Below are positions 24,192 through 36,062 of a DNA stretch of 64,000 nt, in pieces. The DNA is from Trichosphaerium sp. ATCC 40318 (taxonomy: Eukaryota; Discosea; Flabellinia; Trichosidae). Both the position numbers and the translations under genes were made by a program. The notes beneath the pieces are model-generated. The model made no database searches. It was not told where the DNA came from and worked only from the letters and a program-made list of their open reading frames with translations. Position 1 is the first letter of the stretch. Every line of letters begins with the position of its first letter. The stretch lies in contig JALMLS010000523.1 in assembly GCA_038496445.1 (NCBI GenBank), positions 49,110 through 113,109 on the forward strand. The letters are read 5' to 3'.

Positions 24192-26169
24192 CTAGCTTGG
24201 TCTTGAAACAAGCTGCATCCTTCCCATCTTGTTATACAAAGAAAAGCAAAAGATATAATCATCTGCAGGCTTTAACTTTGCTGTATAAAACTCGTTACCA
24301 TTGAAATCCCATGTTACAGTAAAGTTCTCTATATTGACCTTAATACCAACTTCATTACCCATTGTACATCTTGGAATGGTCTTCTCAACTAAAACAAAAC
24401 GAAATAAGAAAAACTCCAAAAAAATTCTACATAAACAATCAAAAAAAAAAAAAGTCTTGAGAAGTTTGTTTCTCCACTCCACGCCACACTTACTGTCTTT
24501 CCCTACATTTCTAGTTTTATTTTGCTTAGTATCTGTCCATACACATCCATTATCCTCATAAACATAAGAGTCTTTCAAGTCCCTGTTAAGCGTCAACAAA
24601 AGACGTGTATTGAAAAGAAAACAAAAGTTCATTCAGGTAGATTTTCATTTCTAGAAGAAGTACCTCAAACAAGCGTTGTAATTTGTCAATGTTGCTTTTC
24701 TAATAACACCAAAGTAGTAGCATCCTCTTACTCTATTTTCAGCAAGTTTAACTCGAACATACGGCTTTCCTAAAACTAAAATCAGAAAATTCTTTCTTTT
24801 GACCCGTTTGAATGATTTTTGCGCTCAGAACGAATATAGAACTCCTCTCTACATATTTTCCTTGTAAAGACACTGTTCCTGGGAGTACGTACCTTTGATG
24901 ATTCCTGCGAGAGTGGCAATAGCGTGACCTTCAGAGTTTTTCTTTATTGTGTTGGACTCCTTTACGAGTATAACAGAATCTGCCTTTGCATTTGGATTCC
25001 ACATGTACGGGCCAACTGCGCGCGAAACTGAGTAAGATTCCAAACAGTGAAAGAAAATTCAAACGATTTAATTTTCGGTTAAGTGATTGACATAGACACA
25101 AAGGTAGTAATGATGAAGGTTTTTGTTCACTTCAGAAGTAAAAGATTAAAATATATAATTTGTACATTTTGAAATGAGGTCAAGCGTTGGGTCTAGCTGG
25201 TTGATCAATCCTGTTAGTGTATAGTATTTAGCTTCTATTAGAACACGTTCTCTCGTTTCTGGGTCATGAGGCATGACCTATTAAGATAACTTAGTAAGCA
25301 TATACAGAAGAGACAAAGCTGAAGATCACAAGCAAGAAAAAAAAAAGACAAGAAAAAGAAACTAACGAAAAAATTCTCGTACAGCCTCTGGACCATCTCG
25401 TAGGTAGTTTAATATATAAGCAAAGTGTGTTCCATCCCTTTAAACGCATTTAAAACTTCAAACAACAAAGGAAACTTCCAAAAAATCAAAAATAATAAAA
25501 ATGTGGCAGCAAACTACTAAAAAAAGAATTTAAGCTTATTTACCTGTCAATGAAGATACTCCCATCTAAAAAGGTATTAAAAAGTATCCTTGTATTAAGA
25601 TAAAGGTCATACCTCGTTGTGGTACTATTGTGTGCCTCCCTGAAAACATGGCGTAGAGCATAGAAGTTTCGCGCTATTTCTAGGGTCAGTGTAATTCCGT
25701 ATAACGTTTATATATTGTTTTAAGCCGTTTAGCCGGTTTTAATAAAAAGAAAACGTAGTTGTTGCTTAATTTAATTATCAGTACCGTTAAAGTATCCACT
25801 GTAGTATGGTAAACGGTGCCACCAACGTCTAAGGTTACAGGAATCAGACTTTTTAATGTAATTTTGACTTCATTACAAAATGCAATTGTAACGTTCTGCC
25901 TTCGCGGTTTTGTAATGCCAGGAACTCGTGGGTCGTACCTAGTACTATAACTTTTGTTAAATTATTTTCCATTGGATTTGCCATAGTATCTACAGTCACT
26001 GCGTCATTGTTATTGGGCTTAGAATCACGAATGTCTTCTTTAAGCTCGTGGACTAGCTGTTCCAAAGAAGCAACGCGATCCCGTAATGCCCTATTTTCAT
26101 ACTCAAGACCTGATCCAATATTTAGGAGTAACGTTAAAGGCTTTTAGTACTTGTGTTATTGTTTTCCAT
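24192..26169 (-). CDS. KCTD-type BTB (T1) protein with a C-terminal SPRY-like region
   Basis: ATG 26169 encodes MENNNT, and a 41-nt intron (donor A|GTACTA) joins SLEYENRALRDRVASLEQLV, a short coiled coil. After KVIVL a 70-nt intron (phase 1) leads to VKITLKSLIPVTLDVGGTVY and HTTVDTL, the start of a potassium-channel-tetramerisation-type BTB. Next exons give TSMLYAMFSGRHTIVPQR, GSIFIDRDGTHFAYILNYLR and DPETRERVLIEAKYYTLTGL, all typical KCTD text. The C-terminal half (VGPYMWNPNAKADSVILV, ENRVRGCYYFGVIR, GCVWTDTKQNKTR, GIKVNIENFTVTWDFNGNEF) looks like a SPRY-type beta-sandwich. KCTD proteins commonly form pentamers and serve as cullin-3 adaptors; a SPRY domain would bind the target. Stop at 24192. 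Confidence 0.82.
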
Positions 26170-26357
26170 GCGCACGCAATCTTTTATGATAAATGACCTA
26201 GCCTGAGGCTGGGCAACGCGCCCGTGAATGTTATGTAAATGTAAGTAACTAAGTTAAATTGCCAAGCAAAAGCTTTGTGGAACATTTTTGCTCAAAAGAA
26301 AAAAGGTTACTTTGTGTATGCCATGAGCTAGTCCTTTATTATTATTATTGTAAGACC

Positions 26358-29300
26358 ATGTCGCATTACGTGTTAAAGCGTCACAACCCTGACTTGCTGG
26401 ATTTACGACCAACAAAGGTCGAGCAACGCAAACTTCGACAGACAGTTGAGGAACGAGAAGTAGCTCTACTTAGAAAGCGCTTAAAGCAAGCAGCGAGACC
26501 AAAACCGGGTGTAAGCTGAGAATTGTTCAATAATTGTATTAACTGTACACAGACTGTTCCTGTACCTGACAGTGAAGATGCAAACGCAGAACAGACACCT
26601 GCCGCTAAACGACAGGTAAATATGCAGAAACCACGCAACGAGGCGTGTAACATTGTTTTATACGCTTGAAACGCTTATCCATGTTATATAATTGTATCTT
26701 GGTGATTTCTCATAAGAAAATATGTACAATTGATTTAATACGTGCCTAGGCCGATAAATTTCCAAAGACATTCGATAAACTACCAATCTCGTTGGCTTTA
26801 GCTGCTGGTACGTGAAAACTAAACGTTAAATTATTTAAACTAGTAAAATATCGCGTTATTCACCTCACCGACGCGCTAGCACTGAAACAAAATGATTTTA
26901 CAACAATGACAGAAATTCAACGTGCTGCTATTCCTCATGCGTTGTGTAACCGTGATGTATTGGGTGCTGCCAAGACAGGTTCAGGAAAAACCCTTGCATT
27001 CTTAATACCAGTACGGCTAAGCGTTTGAGCAAAAAAAAAAGGAGTGTTTGACTTATATCTTTTTTCTAGGCGCTTGAGAAGCTTTATAGAAGTAAACACG
27101 TACCAGAGTACGTACTGAAAAATGTGGAACATGGTTTTTAATAACATACCCTGCAAAGACGACAATTGATTTAGATTGCTTTTTATTAAACCAAGTTTTC
27201 ATTTATTTTTTGTGGGTTAACTGGTGTTTCTAGGTATGGTTTAGGTGCTGTTATTATTTCTCCAACACGTGAGCTTGCTCTACAAATTTATGGCGTTGTA
27301 CAACAGATTGGGCAAAGGTAGCTAAACTTATTTTTTGATTGTAGTTTGTAATTAAACTTTTCTTCAAAGGTACCCAAGTTTGACAGCTGGTGTTGTTACT
27401 GGAGGGTCAGGATTTAGGGAAGAATCTAGAGCTATTCATTCACTCACTTTGCTTGTAGCAACGCCAGGTAATACAGTGCTTTTGAATAATAAAAAGAAAT
27501 CGTCGCAGTTTTATTAATTTTGTTTTCATAGGTCGTTTGTTGCAACATCTCGATGAATCAGAGATTGAGACAAATAACCTACAAGTACTAGGTACACAGA
27601 ATATTAGATGATAACTATAGCAAAATAACTGGCCTTTTAGTCCTAGATGAAGCTGATAGGCTTCTTGATATGGGATTTAAAAAGCAATTAAATGCAATTC
27701 TCGAACATTTGCCCACAAAGCGTCAGACTCTTCTATTTTCTGCTACACAAACAGCTTCAGTAAAACAGCTTGCAAGGCTATCACTAAACGTAAGGATTTG
27801 CCTTAAAACTTCTTAAGATTTCCTCCCTTGCAGCATGGAGACAAAGAATATTCTTCGCTTTCCATTACTCTTTTTTTATCTATTGCATCTGGACTTTGTC
27901 TAATCACTTTGTGTAGAAGCCAGAGTTTATATGGGTTCATAAAGAATCAAAACATACTACGCCCGAAGGGCTTGCACAAAACTTTGTTATTTGTCCTGTA
28001 GAAGAAAAGATAAATATGCTATGGTCTTTCTTAAAAAAATTTAAAACACAAAAAGTTCTTGTATTCCTTGCTACAAAAAAACAAGTACGTTCACCTAGCT
28101 CTCAATGGTACAAAAATTTTTGACAAACTATGCTTTTTTTAGGTTGTATTTTATGGTCACGTGTTTAAAAAATTACGTCCTGGTATGCCAGTTGAGGCTA
28201 TTCATGGTGGCATGGGTGGTGTAAAAAGAACAAATATTTGGAAAAAATTCAAAAACAAAGAACGTGGTACGTACCACGTTAATTATACGCCAAAAAAATT
28301 CATTTCACGTGTCACTTTTTGTTGGTACTTGACACTTAAAAAATCAAGCAGCATGTCATGTCACTTTTGTTGACGTTTGACACTTCAAAACAGAAATGAT
28401 ATTTAAACATTTTGACGTCACATTTTGACACTCAAATGACATGATTTTTATACATTTTCTTTATGTACTTTGTTCTTATTGGCTATGTTTTTAGGTCTTT
28501 TAATCACTACAGATGTCGCTTCTAGAGGTCTTGATCTCACAGAAGTTCATTGGGTTATTCAAGTGAGTATTTTTTTTATTTTTTATTGTTGGTTTCAATG
28601 TCTCACATATTTCTTCACTAAAAAGGTTGATTGTCCAATGGATGTTGATACATATGTTCACAGAGTTGGACGTACTGCTCGGTACAACAAGGTATGTGAA
28701 TAGAGCGAATATAACATTCGATAAACCGCCAAAAGATTTATTTTAATATTGACCTTAGGGTGGCTTTGCTGTGCTTTTCTTAGAACCTTCACAACGTAAA
28801 TACGTTGAAAAACTTGAAGCTGCACGTATACCTATTGAAGAACGCGCAATCAACCTTCACTTGGTACATTTTTTTTATTCCAAAGCAACACAAAACAAAC
28901 AATCGAGTTTTTTGTTTTGCATTTATTAACATGGTTAAGGCACGTAGTATAAATGGAAGTATTAGAGATCTTGTTGATGATGACGACGATATTAAGGATT
29001 ACGCTATAAAGGTACGGTACTTGTTATTACGAGCATAAGGTGATATCGATTTAGGCAATCAGGAACTACCTCAAGCAATATTTTTTGGCTTCTGATAAGG
29101 AAATTTTTGATATTGCAAATATTGATGTTAGGCGATTTGCAGAGAGTTATGGACTTGATGAAATGCCTGAAATATCTGTTGAACCTGGCCGTAGAGTAAA
29201 TAAAAATGAAAGAGTACGTAACTAACACCGCTAGAAACGTGTTTTTGTTTGAAAACTTCCTAAAGAAGAAACTATATACTAACAGAACTATTAGCGCTTT

Positions 29301-29795
29301 CAAGAGCGTATTCAGACAATTTTGGATGCAGAAGAAGAACAAGAACCTTCAGAGCCTAAGGTTAATGCAAACTGGATACGTATTCCTGAACCTTCAGAGA
29401 TACTACCAGAGGATATACCAATAGATGAATTTATTGATTTAATCAAGCCGCCAGATCCATCTACATACGTTCCTAGGCATATGTACGTATCCACCAAGAG
29501 TTTTATACACTGAATAGCGCAGTTCCTAACTGATAAACTGTGCTTGATTGTTAACTGTTCGCTCACTTTTCTTGTAGGCAAAAAGGAAAGAAAATGGACA
29601 GAAAGTTGCGTATGTTGAGTCTACCGAATATTGCAGATAAGGAGGAGCGTGACGATGATAGATGGAAGCCATACGATGATGCATTACGTCCTCAAAGACG
29701 TGCAGTTAGAGATATGGGCGAAAAGGTATATCAACTTAACACAGAGGAGATTTTATTAACACATTTGTTTTTAGAGCTTTTTCACTGACGACTGA
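26358..29795 (+). CDS. DDX10: DEAD-box RNA helicase, DDX10/Dbp4-like
   Basis: Nucleolar ATP-dependent RNA helicase of the Dbp4 group, which in yeast and animals works in 18S rRNA processing. ATG 26358 gives [20 protein letters not shown]. Motifs in order: Q motif [25 protein letters not shown], Ia [11 protein letters not shown], Ib [67 protein letters not shown]. The C-terminal extension ([19 protein letters not shown]-type text, then [10 protein letters not shown]) is as in Dbp4. About 17 short introns interrupt the frame. The last intron ends TTTTTAG, and the final exon reads SFFTDD with stop at 29795. It is transcribed divergently from the KCTD-like gene with only about 190 bp between starts. 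The subfamily call is based on the extension and is less sure than the DEAD-box call. Confidence 0.9.
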
Positions 29796-29956
29796 AAAAA
29801 GATGAAGCAGAAAACTCGCACCAATTTTAATTCTCCGTTGACCCGTCCATAAATAATGTAAAAACCAAAAAAATGAGATGTACAGACATACTTGGGTAGT
29901 TTTAATAGCAAATCGTTTCGATTAGTAGAATTATAACAATAAGACACTGTATTTTA

Positions 29957-31076
29957 ATGTCAGAGCCAGTAGATGAGTTTTCAGTGCAATATATAACTGT
30001 TAGAACGGTATCAGTCGCTTACACAACGGGTGGTGCGAAAACACCCCAAAAACCTTCAATCATACTGCTGCACGGATTTCTTGGTTCTTTAGAGCATTTC
30101 AGGCCGATTAGAAGCGCTCTAGCTCAAAATCATCATATTGTTGCGTATGATCGCGTAGGGTTTGGATTAACATCGCGCCCTTTACCTCCCAATTACAATG
30201 AGTATCCAGGGGATGGAACACATGAAAATCCGTACTCTGAAGCGGAAGCGGCGAAACTTTTGGTGCCGTGAAATTCCCTGTTAACCTCTAACTTGCTGTA
30301 GGCCGCACTATGTCATGAACTAGATATAACATCATTTTTCCTTGTTGGCCATTCTGCTGGAGGTACAACTTCATTAAACGCATGGCTTGACATTCCGTGG
30401 ATACAGGAATCATGCAGAGGTAAGTAAAATGGCTCTAGTATTTTGTTTGAGACTCTTTGGGTTAATCTTTTACTTAGGTATTGCTTTGATATCGTCGCCC
30501 TTGAATGGCCCTCCTCGCATTGCCACGGTTAGTAGCGTGTCTGCAGTTATTGTGTTTGGTGTATTTATTCGTTTTTGTTGCAGTACATGGCTAACTGGAT
30601 CCCTTTTATGACACATTTGGTTGTCAAGGGAATGAAACTTATGGCACCACATTTAATAACAAGTGCTGTTTATGATAAGAAACGTGTCATTCATGACAAC
30701 CCACCAGAGTGGTTAGAAGATCAGGATATGACGTTCAGACACAAAGATTGGCAAACAGGTAAATCTTAAAAAATTCTTATTTTATTTTTACTTTTTACTC
30801 CAAAAAACAAAAGTGCTCAAGTAACGGATAGGTCTTTTTGAGTTTACAAAAGCATCCACGGATGTGAAACTGTATTCAAGGGTTGAAAAAATGAAAGGAA
30901 ATGTTCCTATACTTTTTATTGCTGGAAAGAATGATAGTATCGTGTCCTACAAAGACCATAAGAAAACAGCAGAATTATTGGATTGTGATACTATTTTTTT
31001 GGAAAAATGCGGACATTTGCCACATGTTGAGTATCCTGATATTGTGCTACAAGCTTTAGAAGACTTTTTCAAGTAA
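29957..31076 (+). CDS. Alpha/beta hydrolase
   Basis: Serine hydrolase of the epoxide-hydrolase/esterase-like superfamily. ATG 29957 gives MSEPVDEFSVQYITVRTV. The oxyanion-hole motif is IILLHGFLGSLEHF, the nucleophile elbow is FFLVGHSAGGTTSLNAW (Ser), the acid is in ILFIAGKNDSIVSYKDHKK (Asp), and the catalytic His is in LEKCGHLPHVEYPDIV. YDRVGFGLTSRP is the usual strand-4 motif. Four short introns are seen, and a lid region lies between the elbow and the acid. No signal peptide is visible, so it is probably intracellular. Stop at 31076. The substrate is not inferable. Confidence 0.88.
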
Positions 31077-31220
31077 AAAAGTAATAACAATAAGGAAAAG
31101 TAAACTTGTAACAAAACCGTGTAAAACTAGGTTATAATTTGCCTGTTGCAGCATTTAAGAAAAAACAATAAAAAATCTACACTTACAATAGCAGATAATT
31201 ATTGACTTGCAATAAAATAG

Positions 31221-31305
31221 TTTGATGTTGAGTTGTTCTGTAAGTTTTGGACAAATCAAGGTGCTCAAACTTGTTGTTTATTTGGATCTATTATCCACAA
31301 CGTCT
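31221..31305 (+). pseudogene. F-box exon remnant
   Basis: This 85-bp stretch closely matches 20373-20460 within the F-box exon of the gene at 20.2 kb (shared ATGTTGAGTTGTTCT-like, GACAAATCAAGG and TATTATCCACAAC blocks) with a short deletion that breaks the frame. It sits in the otherwise non-coding interval 31077-31744, for which nothing else can be supported. Confidence 0.6.
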
Positions 31306-31744
31306 AGTATTTTCTCCAAATAGCATCCATCCTTGGTTAAATTTACAAGGCATTTTGTACCAACTGCGTGAGCCTGTACTTAAAAGAAAAGCTAATTTGG
31401 TTCTCAAATATTAATGTGTAGTTGAGGCTTGTAGTTGACATGAAACACAGTCAGTTTCGAAGTGGTCATCATCGGTAAGTCGGTTTACGCTTGCCGGGCA
31501 TTTATTTTTTTAGCGGGCTTATTGTATTATTGGGTTTTCTGTGAATACGTTCTGCACAGTTTTGTGGAAATTTTCGCTTTCAAGCCACCGCAAACAATGT
31601 AGTAATCAATGGCATATGATTTCTCTTTTCTGTAGAATTGTAGTATGTAGTAAACTGTAGTTTGTCCGGAAATTTGACGTATTTTTGACATGTTTATTTT
31701 CAGAATAAGACGCGTCGTAACAGCTCATCGAGACTAATCTTCAA

Positions 31745-34700
31745 ATGAATCTATACATTCTTGCTTCTATAATCGCAGGTAAAGCAAAAAAAAATACTCA
31801 AAACAGTTTACCTCTTCAACTTCAATTTTATTGCTTATCTTACAGTGTCAGTTCTATTGGAGTATCTCACATACCCCGATAGCCATACAGAAATAAAGTT
31901 GTTTTTCTTTTTCTTTACAACAGACAGCTGTTCGCGGCAATGTCAGAACCGCTCGTGACACTCAAATTATGAAACGCTTTGTAGCCTTTATAGACCATCA
32001 CCATAGAGCCATTGTTTAATCAACTAATACTTTGTTATCAGTGTATGCGAGTACAGTAAATGCAGGGCTAGATTTGACAAGAATTGGAATAAACGGGGTT
32101 GATTATACTGAAATAGAAAGACAAAGTACTTATCCAAGTACGCAAACAAGCATCAAAACGAATCAATGTCAATTTTTTTCTTATGTCCAAAATAGATGCA
32201 ATAAGTGACTGCATTGGCGAAAGTTTTGATGGCTTAGCAGTGATTGATACAAACTTCATCAATTCGTACTTGCGTAATAAGCTCACCAGTCTTCCCGAAA
32301 CAATCTGGGTTGGCTTGAAGCACAACAATTCTGTTGAAAATGAGTTCCAATGGAGCGATGGAACACCTTTAGAATCTCATGCTTATACCAACTGGGCTAT
32401 AGGACAACCTAGTCTTGACAACATAACTGAAGGGTGTGTTGCTATGAAAACAGACGAGAAATGGTTCATAGCAGAGTGTCAAGAAGTATACGGTTTCATT
32501 TGTGGTAAGTAAATTTTTTACAAAAACTTAGAAACCTTGAGAAGTTCTTCGCTCTGTTTGCTTACATTTCTCTATTTTAGAAAAAAGATACGAAACAGCA
32601 TCAAGTGATAGCTTCAATGGAACAAAGTATGTATTACTAGATACCCTTTCAACAAACCAATCGTGTATGTTTAACGTTTTCCGTTTCCTCTTCTAAGTTA
32701 GTTGTAGTCGCCGTAGATATCTGTAATAGGCTAGGAGGAACCCCACCTGTGGTACTAAACCAACAAGTACAAGAGTAAGTTTATTAGTACCATCGCATGC
32801 ATGCTAAAAAATTTTCTTAGCTTTTTGGACAATCTATTAACCGGTACAGAAACGTGGATACATCTAAAGTTGGAAATGGGAAGTTATGTATGGGGTGATG
32901 ATTCTCCAGTAGATTATCTCAATTTCATGCCCATGATAAGTACGCCTCACAGTTTAACGCCTAACTTTGTCTAACTCCACAATAATAGCTCCTGGATCAC
33001 AGGACGAATGTGTTAGCACTATAGATGACTATTGGGTATACACAGACTGCGAAATGATGCGTCCAGTTGTTTGTGGTATTGGTTTTTTTTCTTTTCCAGT
33101 TGAAATTGCCCTAACATGTTGCTTTATAGCGTATCCATCAATAGTAAATCGGTGCCCTCTTGTCGAGAGTTTTGAAAAGAATGATACTACTTTCAAAGTT
33201 GTTGAAGGTCAGATATTTGCTGCAGAAGGAACTGAAGATTCCGACGACTATTTTGGTATTTCTGATGCAATTCATGGTCCAAGCGCTGGGTTCTGGAACG
33301 GCTTTGACCCTCCAACACAATTTAGAACAGTAATAGGATTCGCAAACAAGTTTCTTATTGGAGAGGATACTGACTACGATGATGACGAAAGTCCTGTCAG
33401 GCACCCAACTATAGGTACTGTAACATAGGTTTTTGTCTGTGTTTTTCACCACCTTACCATTGTTATTTAGAATGGACTGATATAAATTTAAACAGAGAAA
33501 TTTTTGGTCTTAGATTAACTTTCGACATTGCAGCTGGACAAGAATTGAATTGTTCTGGTTCTGGAAACTTTGCAACTGATGACTTTGTTAAAATAGAATA
33601 CTGTGGCGAGTCATCATCAAGTGGATGCAAGGTTGGAACTCCTGTAATCCAATTCGTTCCAAGTGAACTAACAAACAACTTTTTGGGTCTTGACGCTGAC
33701 CTTGACGGTGAACCTGATAGTAGTTCACTTACAACAACTTTGGTTCCAAACGCTATTAGATATTCTGTTGGAATTCCAGCTTCTAATGATAAACTTACCC
33801 TTAGATTATCCTTGCAACTCGCCAAAGAAGCATGGGCTGCCATAACTAATATATACCTGCTTGGTCAATCTATAACGGGATCATGTGATCAAATTTGTAC
33901 GACTTGGAACTTTCCTATTTTTTTCTTACCTTTTTGATTTATCTGTAGTGCGTCCTCCACCCCTTATCAATCCTATAATTATTACCCGACCACCTACAAA
34001 CGCTCCAGCACGACCATTAAACTTAGTAGAAGGTAAGAGTTTTAGTGCTTCATAAAAACTAATCAACAAAACTTCACCTAGCTGCTGATGGACTTATTAT
34101 ATCTGAAATTACCCGCGAACGTAGATTTCCACACTATATTGAACTTACAAATTGCGGATCTTCACCTATCGACTTAAGTGACTATAGTATCATTTCGTTG
34201 TCGGAGAGTATGCACTTGTTACACTTTTGTCATTAACAACCAAAGCACTTACTTGTATTTGTCAGGTGAGCCAACAACATACCAAGAAAAGTTACGACTT
34301 GCAGGAACCATAAATCCAGGAGAAAACTATCTGGTTGCGAATGGATGGGATTCATTCTCACCAGAACCAAACATAACAACTAAAATATTAAGTATAAACA
34401 CCAACAGATACTTTGCTGTTGTGCTAGCAGTTTCAAAATGTGCAACTTCAGTTCCACTTGAAGATTTCATTGATGTATTCGGATACATCAACACAACACC
34501 AAATATCACTGATTTTGTAGTTAACAGAACATCATCGGTATACACTGGATCTGGTTATTCATTTGATCCAAGTGGATGGTCTTTCAGCTCAAGTATGTTG
34601 GGTTTTTTGATTAAACTACTAAGATACTAACGCATAATTCTTTAGATGGACGGACTCCATTTAGCCATATATGTGGCGTACCACCTCCAACGACCCAGGG

Positions 34701-34998
34701 GCCAACCATGCCACCGAATGCGGAACCATCCACAAAGGCACCGCCTACAGATACTACTAGTTCGCCATCTCAAGGAAGCTCAACAACTATAGCACCTACT
34801 CCGAGTATGCAACTTCCAATACCTCCACGACCTTCTATTCCTGAAGTACCTACAACAGCACCAAGTTCTGTACCAATTGTAGAACCCTTTACACCAATTG
34901 CACCTACGGAGGTTACTACGTCTTCTGCTCTTGCTAGATACCAAGGAACATGGCCTATACTTGTAGCTTTTTTACTCTCTAGAATACTCTATTTGTAA
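31745..34998 (+). CDS. Cell-surface protein: two C-type lectin domains, lamin-tail domain, Thr/Pro stalk, C-terminal anchor
   Basis: ATG 31745 encodes the signal peptide start MNLYILASIIA. A 262-nt intron ending TTATCAG joins VYASTVNAGLDLTRIGING in phase 1. The first CTLD reads TYPNAISDCIGESFDGLAVI, TIWVGLKHNN, FQWSDGTPLE, YTNWAIGQPS and ECQEVYGFICGK. A second, weaker CTLD follows (VDICNRLGGTPPVVL, TWIHLKLEMGSYVWGDD, CEMMRPVVCG). Next is a beta-rich region (33.1-33.9 kb), then a lamin-tail-type fold (ISEITRERRFPHYIELTNCG, SSPIDLSDYSIISLS, GTINPGENYLVANGW). A Thr/Ser/Pro-rich stalk (TMPPNAEPSTKAPPTDTTSS) and a hydrophobic end (WPILVAFLLSRILYL) suggest a GPI-type anchor or membrane anchor. The likely role is glycan or particle binding at the surface. 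About eleven exons; stop at 34998. Confidence 0.82.
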
Positions 34999-35269
34999 TC
35001 AATGAACCATAAATAACTTAGCATCTCGTCAGTTTTTAATAGCGTTAGCTTGCCCTTATTTTTCTGCCGGCATAACCCTAGTACTGTAGAGGAATTTGTA
35101 TGAGGCTCCACATAATGAATGTACTTGTTTTGATATCACATGAGGCTTTGGAAATAGAATGTTAAACTACAGTATGTGCTGTTATAACAGACTTACGCAC
35201 TTTTGACAAAAAATGTGAACACAAAGTAACTGGAAATGAGTGTAGAGGCAATTGGTAAGCATACATTAC

Positions 35270-35585
35270 CGTGTATTTGATGTTAATCAAACAGTAAAAA
35301 AGTCATTCTTTGACTATGTACACGGTTTGAATAACAAAAAGATGAGCGTGTACAAAACATACGGAGTAATGGAATGTTGAGGGGTTTATTGGTGAAACAA
35401 TAAACAAGCTGTTGGTTAAGCTTACGAGCATAGAAAGAATTCATTGCCTTCAATGGTTCTTATACCACGACAGCACGTGCAAGGCATGTCTTGCATTTTT
35501 TAGAACTTGTTTTTGCTTCTGGGCAATGATCATTGCCTTTCTCCCTACATAGTTGACGTCCATTCCAAACTAAACCCTTCACTAA
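35270..35585 (-). pseudogene. Broken copy of the small Cys-rich secreted protein (exon 2 only)
   Basis: The minus strand has the acceptor GGGTTTAG followed by WNGRQLCREKGNDHCPEAKT and SSKKCKTCLARAVVV with an early stop. This matches exon 2 of the intact genes at 35.75 and 37.2 kb, but lacks the YPGVE segment. No signal-peptide exon is present upstream; the sequence there belongs to the next repeat unit. It is probably non-functional. Confidence 0.65.
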
Positions 35586-35750
35586 AACAAAAACACAAAA
35601 GTGGTTGAACGCATATTAACACTAGTCAAACAATAAAACAAGTCATTCTTGTAGCTATATGGTTCGAAGAACAAAAAAGATGAGTGTGCAAAGTATAATG
35701 GAATGTTGAGGGGTTTATTGACGAAACAATAAACTAGCTGTTCGTTGAGC

Positions 35751-36062
35751 TCAATCGCATTTAATGAATGAGTGATAACCAATGTCTACTTCAGGACCTT
35801 TACATCCACGCTTGTAGCATGGCTTGCATTTTTTAGAACTTGTTTTTGCTTCTACACCAGGGAACTCCTTGTGTGGGCAATTATAATAAAGCTCCCTACA
35901 TAGTTGCGTTCCATTGCTAACTAAACCCTTCCTTAAAACAAAACCACACCAAAGCGGGGTTTATGACGTACGGTATTTCCTGGAGCATACACGACAGGTT
36001 GACAGGGATTCGACAATGCATAGCAAGCAAAGAAATACGGCGAAGAGTAGTAAGAGCTTCAT
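35751..36062 (-). CDS. Small secreted Cys-rich protein (array copy B)
   Basis: Two exons. Exon 1 from ATG 36062 is a signal peptide plus start of the mature chain: MKLLLLFAVFLCLLCIVES then LSTCRVCSRKY. A phase-1 intron of about 51 nt (donor C|GTACGT, acceptor GGGTTTAG) leads to LSNGTQLCRELYYNCPHKEF, PGVEAKTSSKKCKPCYKRGC and GYHSFIKCD, stop at 35751. The mature chain of about 65 residues has eight Cys. I do not recognise the family. Its small size, secretion and duplication are typical of secreted effectors, wall or matrix proteins and defence peptides; none of these can be chosen from sequence alone. Its start, intron position and Cys spacing agree with copy C. Confidence 0.7.

Noticed and set aside
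32163-32192. A 28-nt intron before the first C-type lectin core
   Set aside because: The donor A|GTACGC a little upstream gives TYPNAISDC, matching the lectin consensus, with a 57-nt intron.
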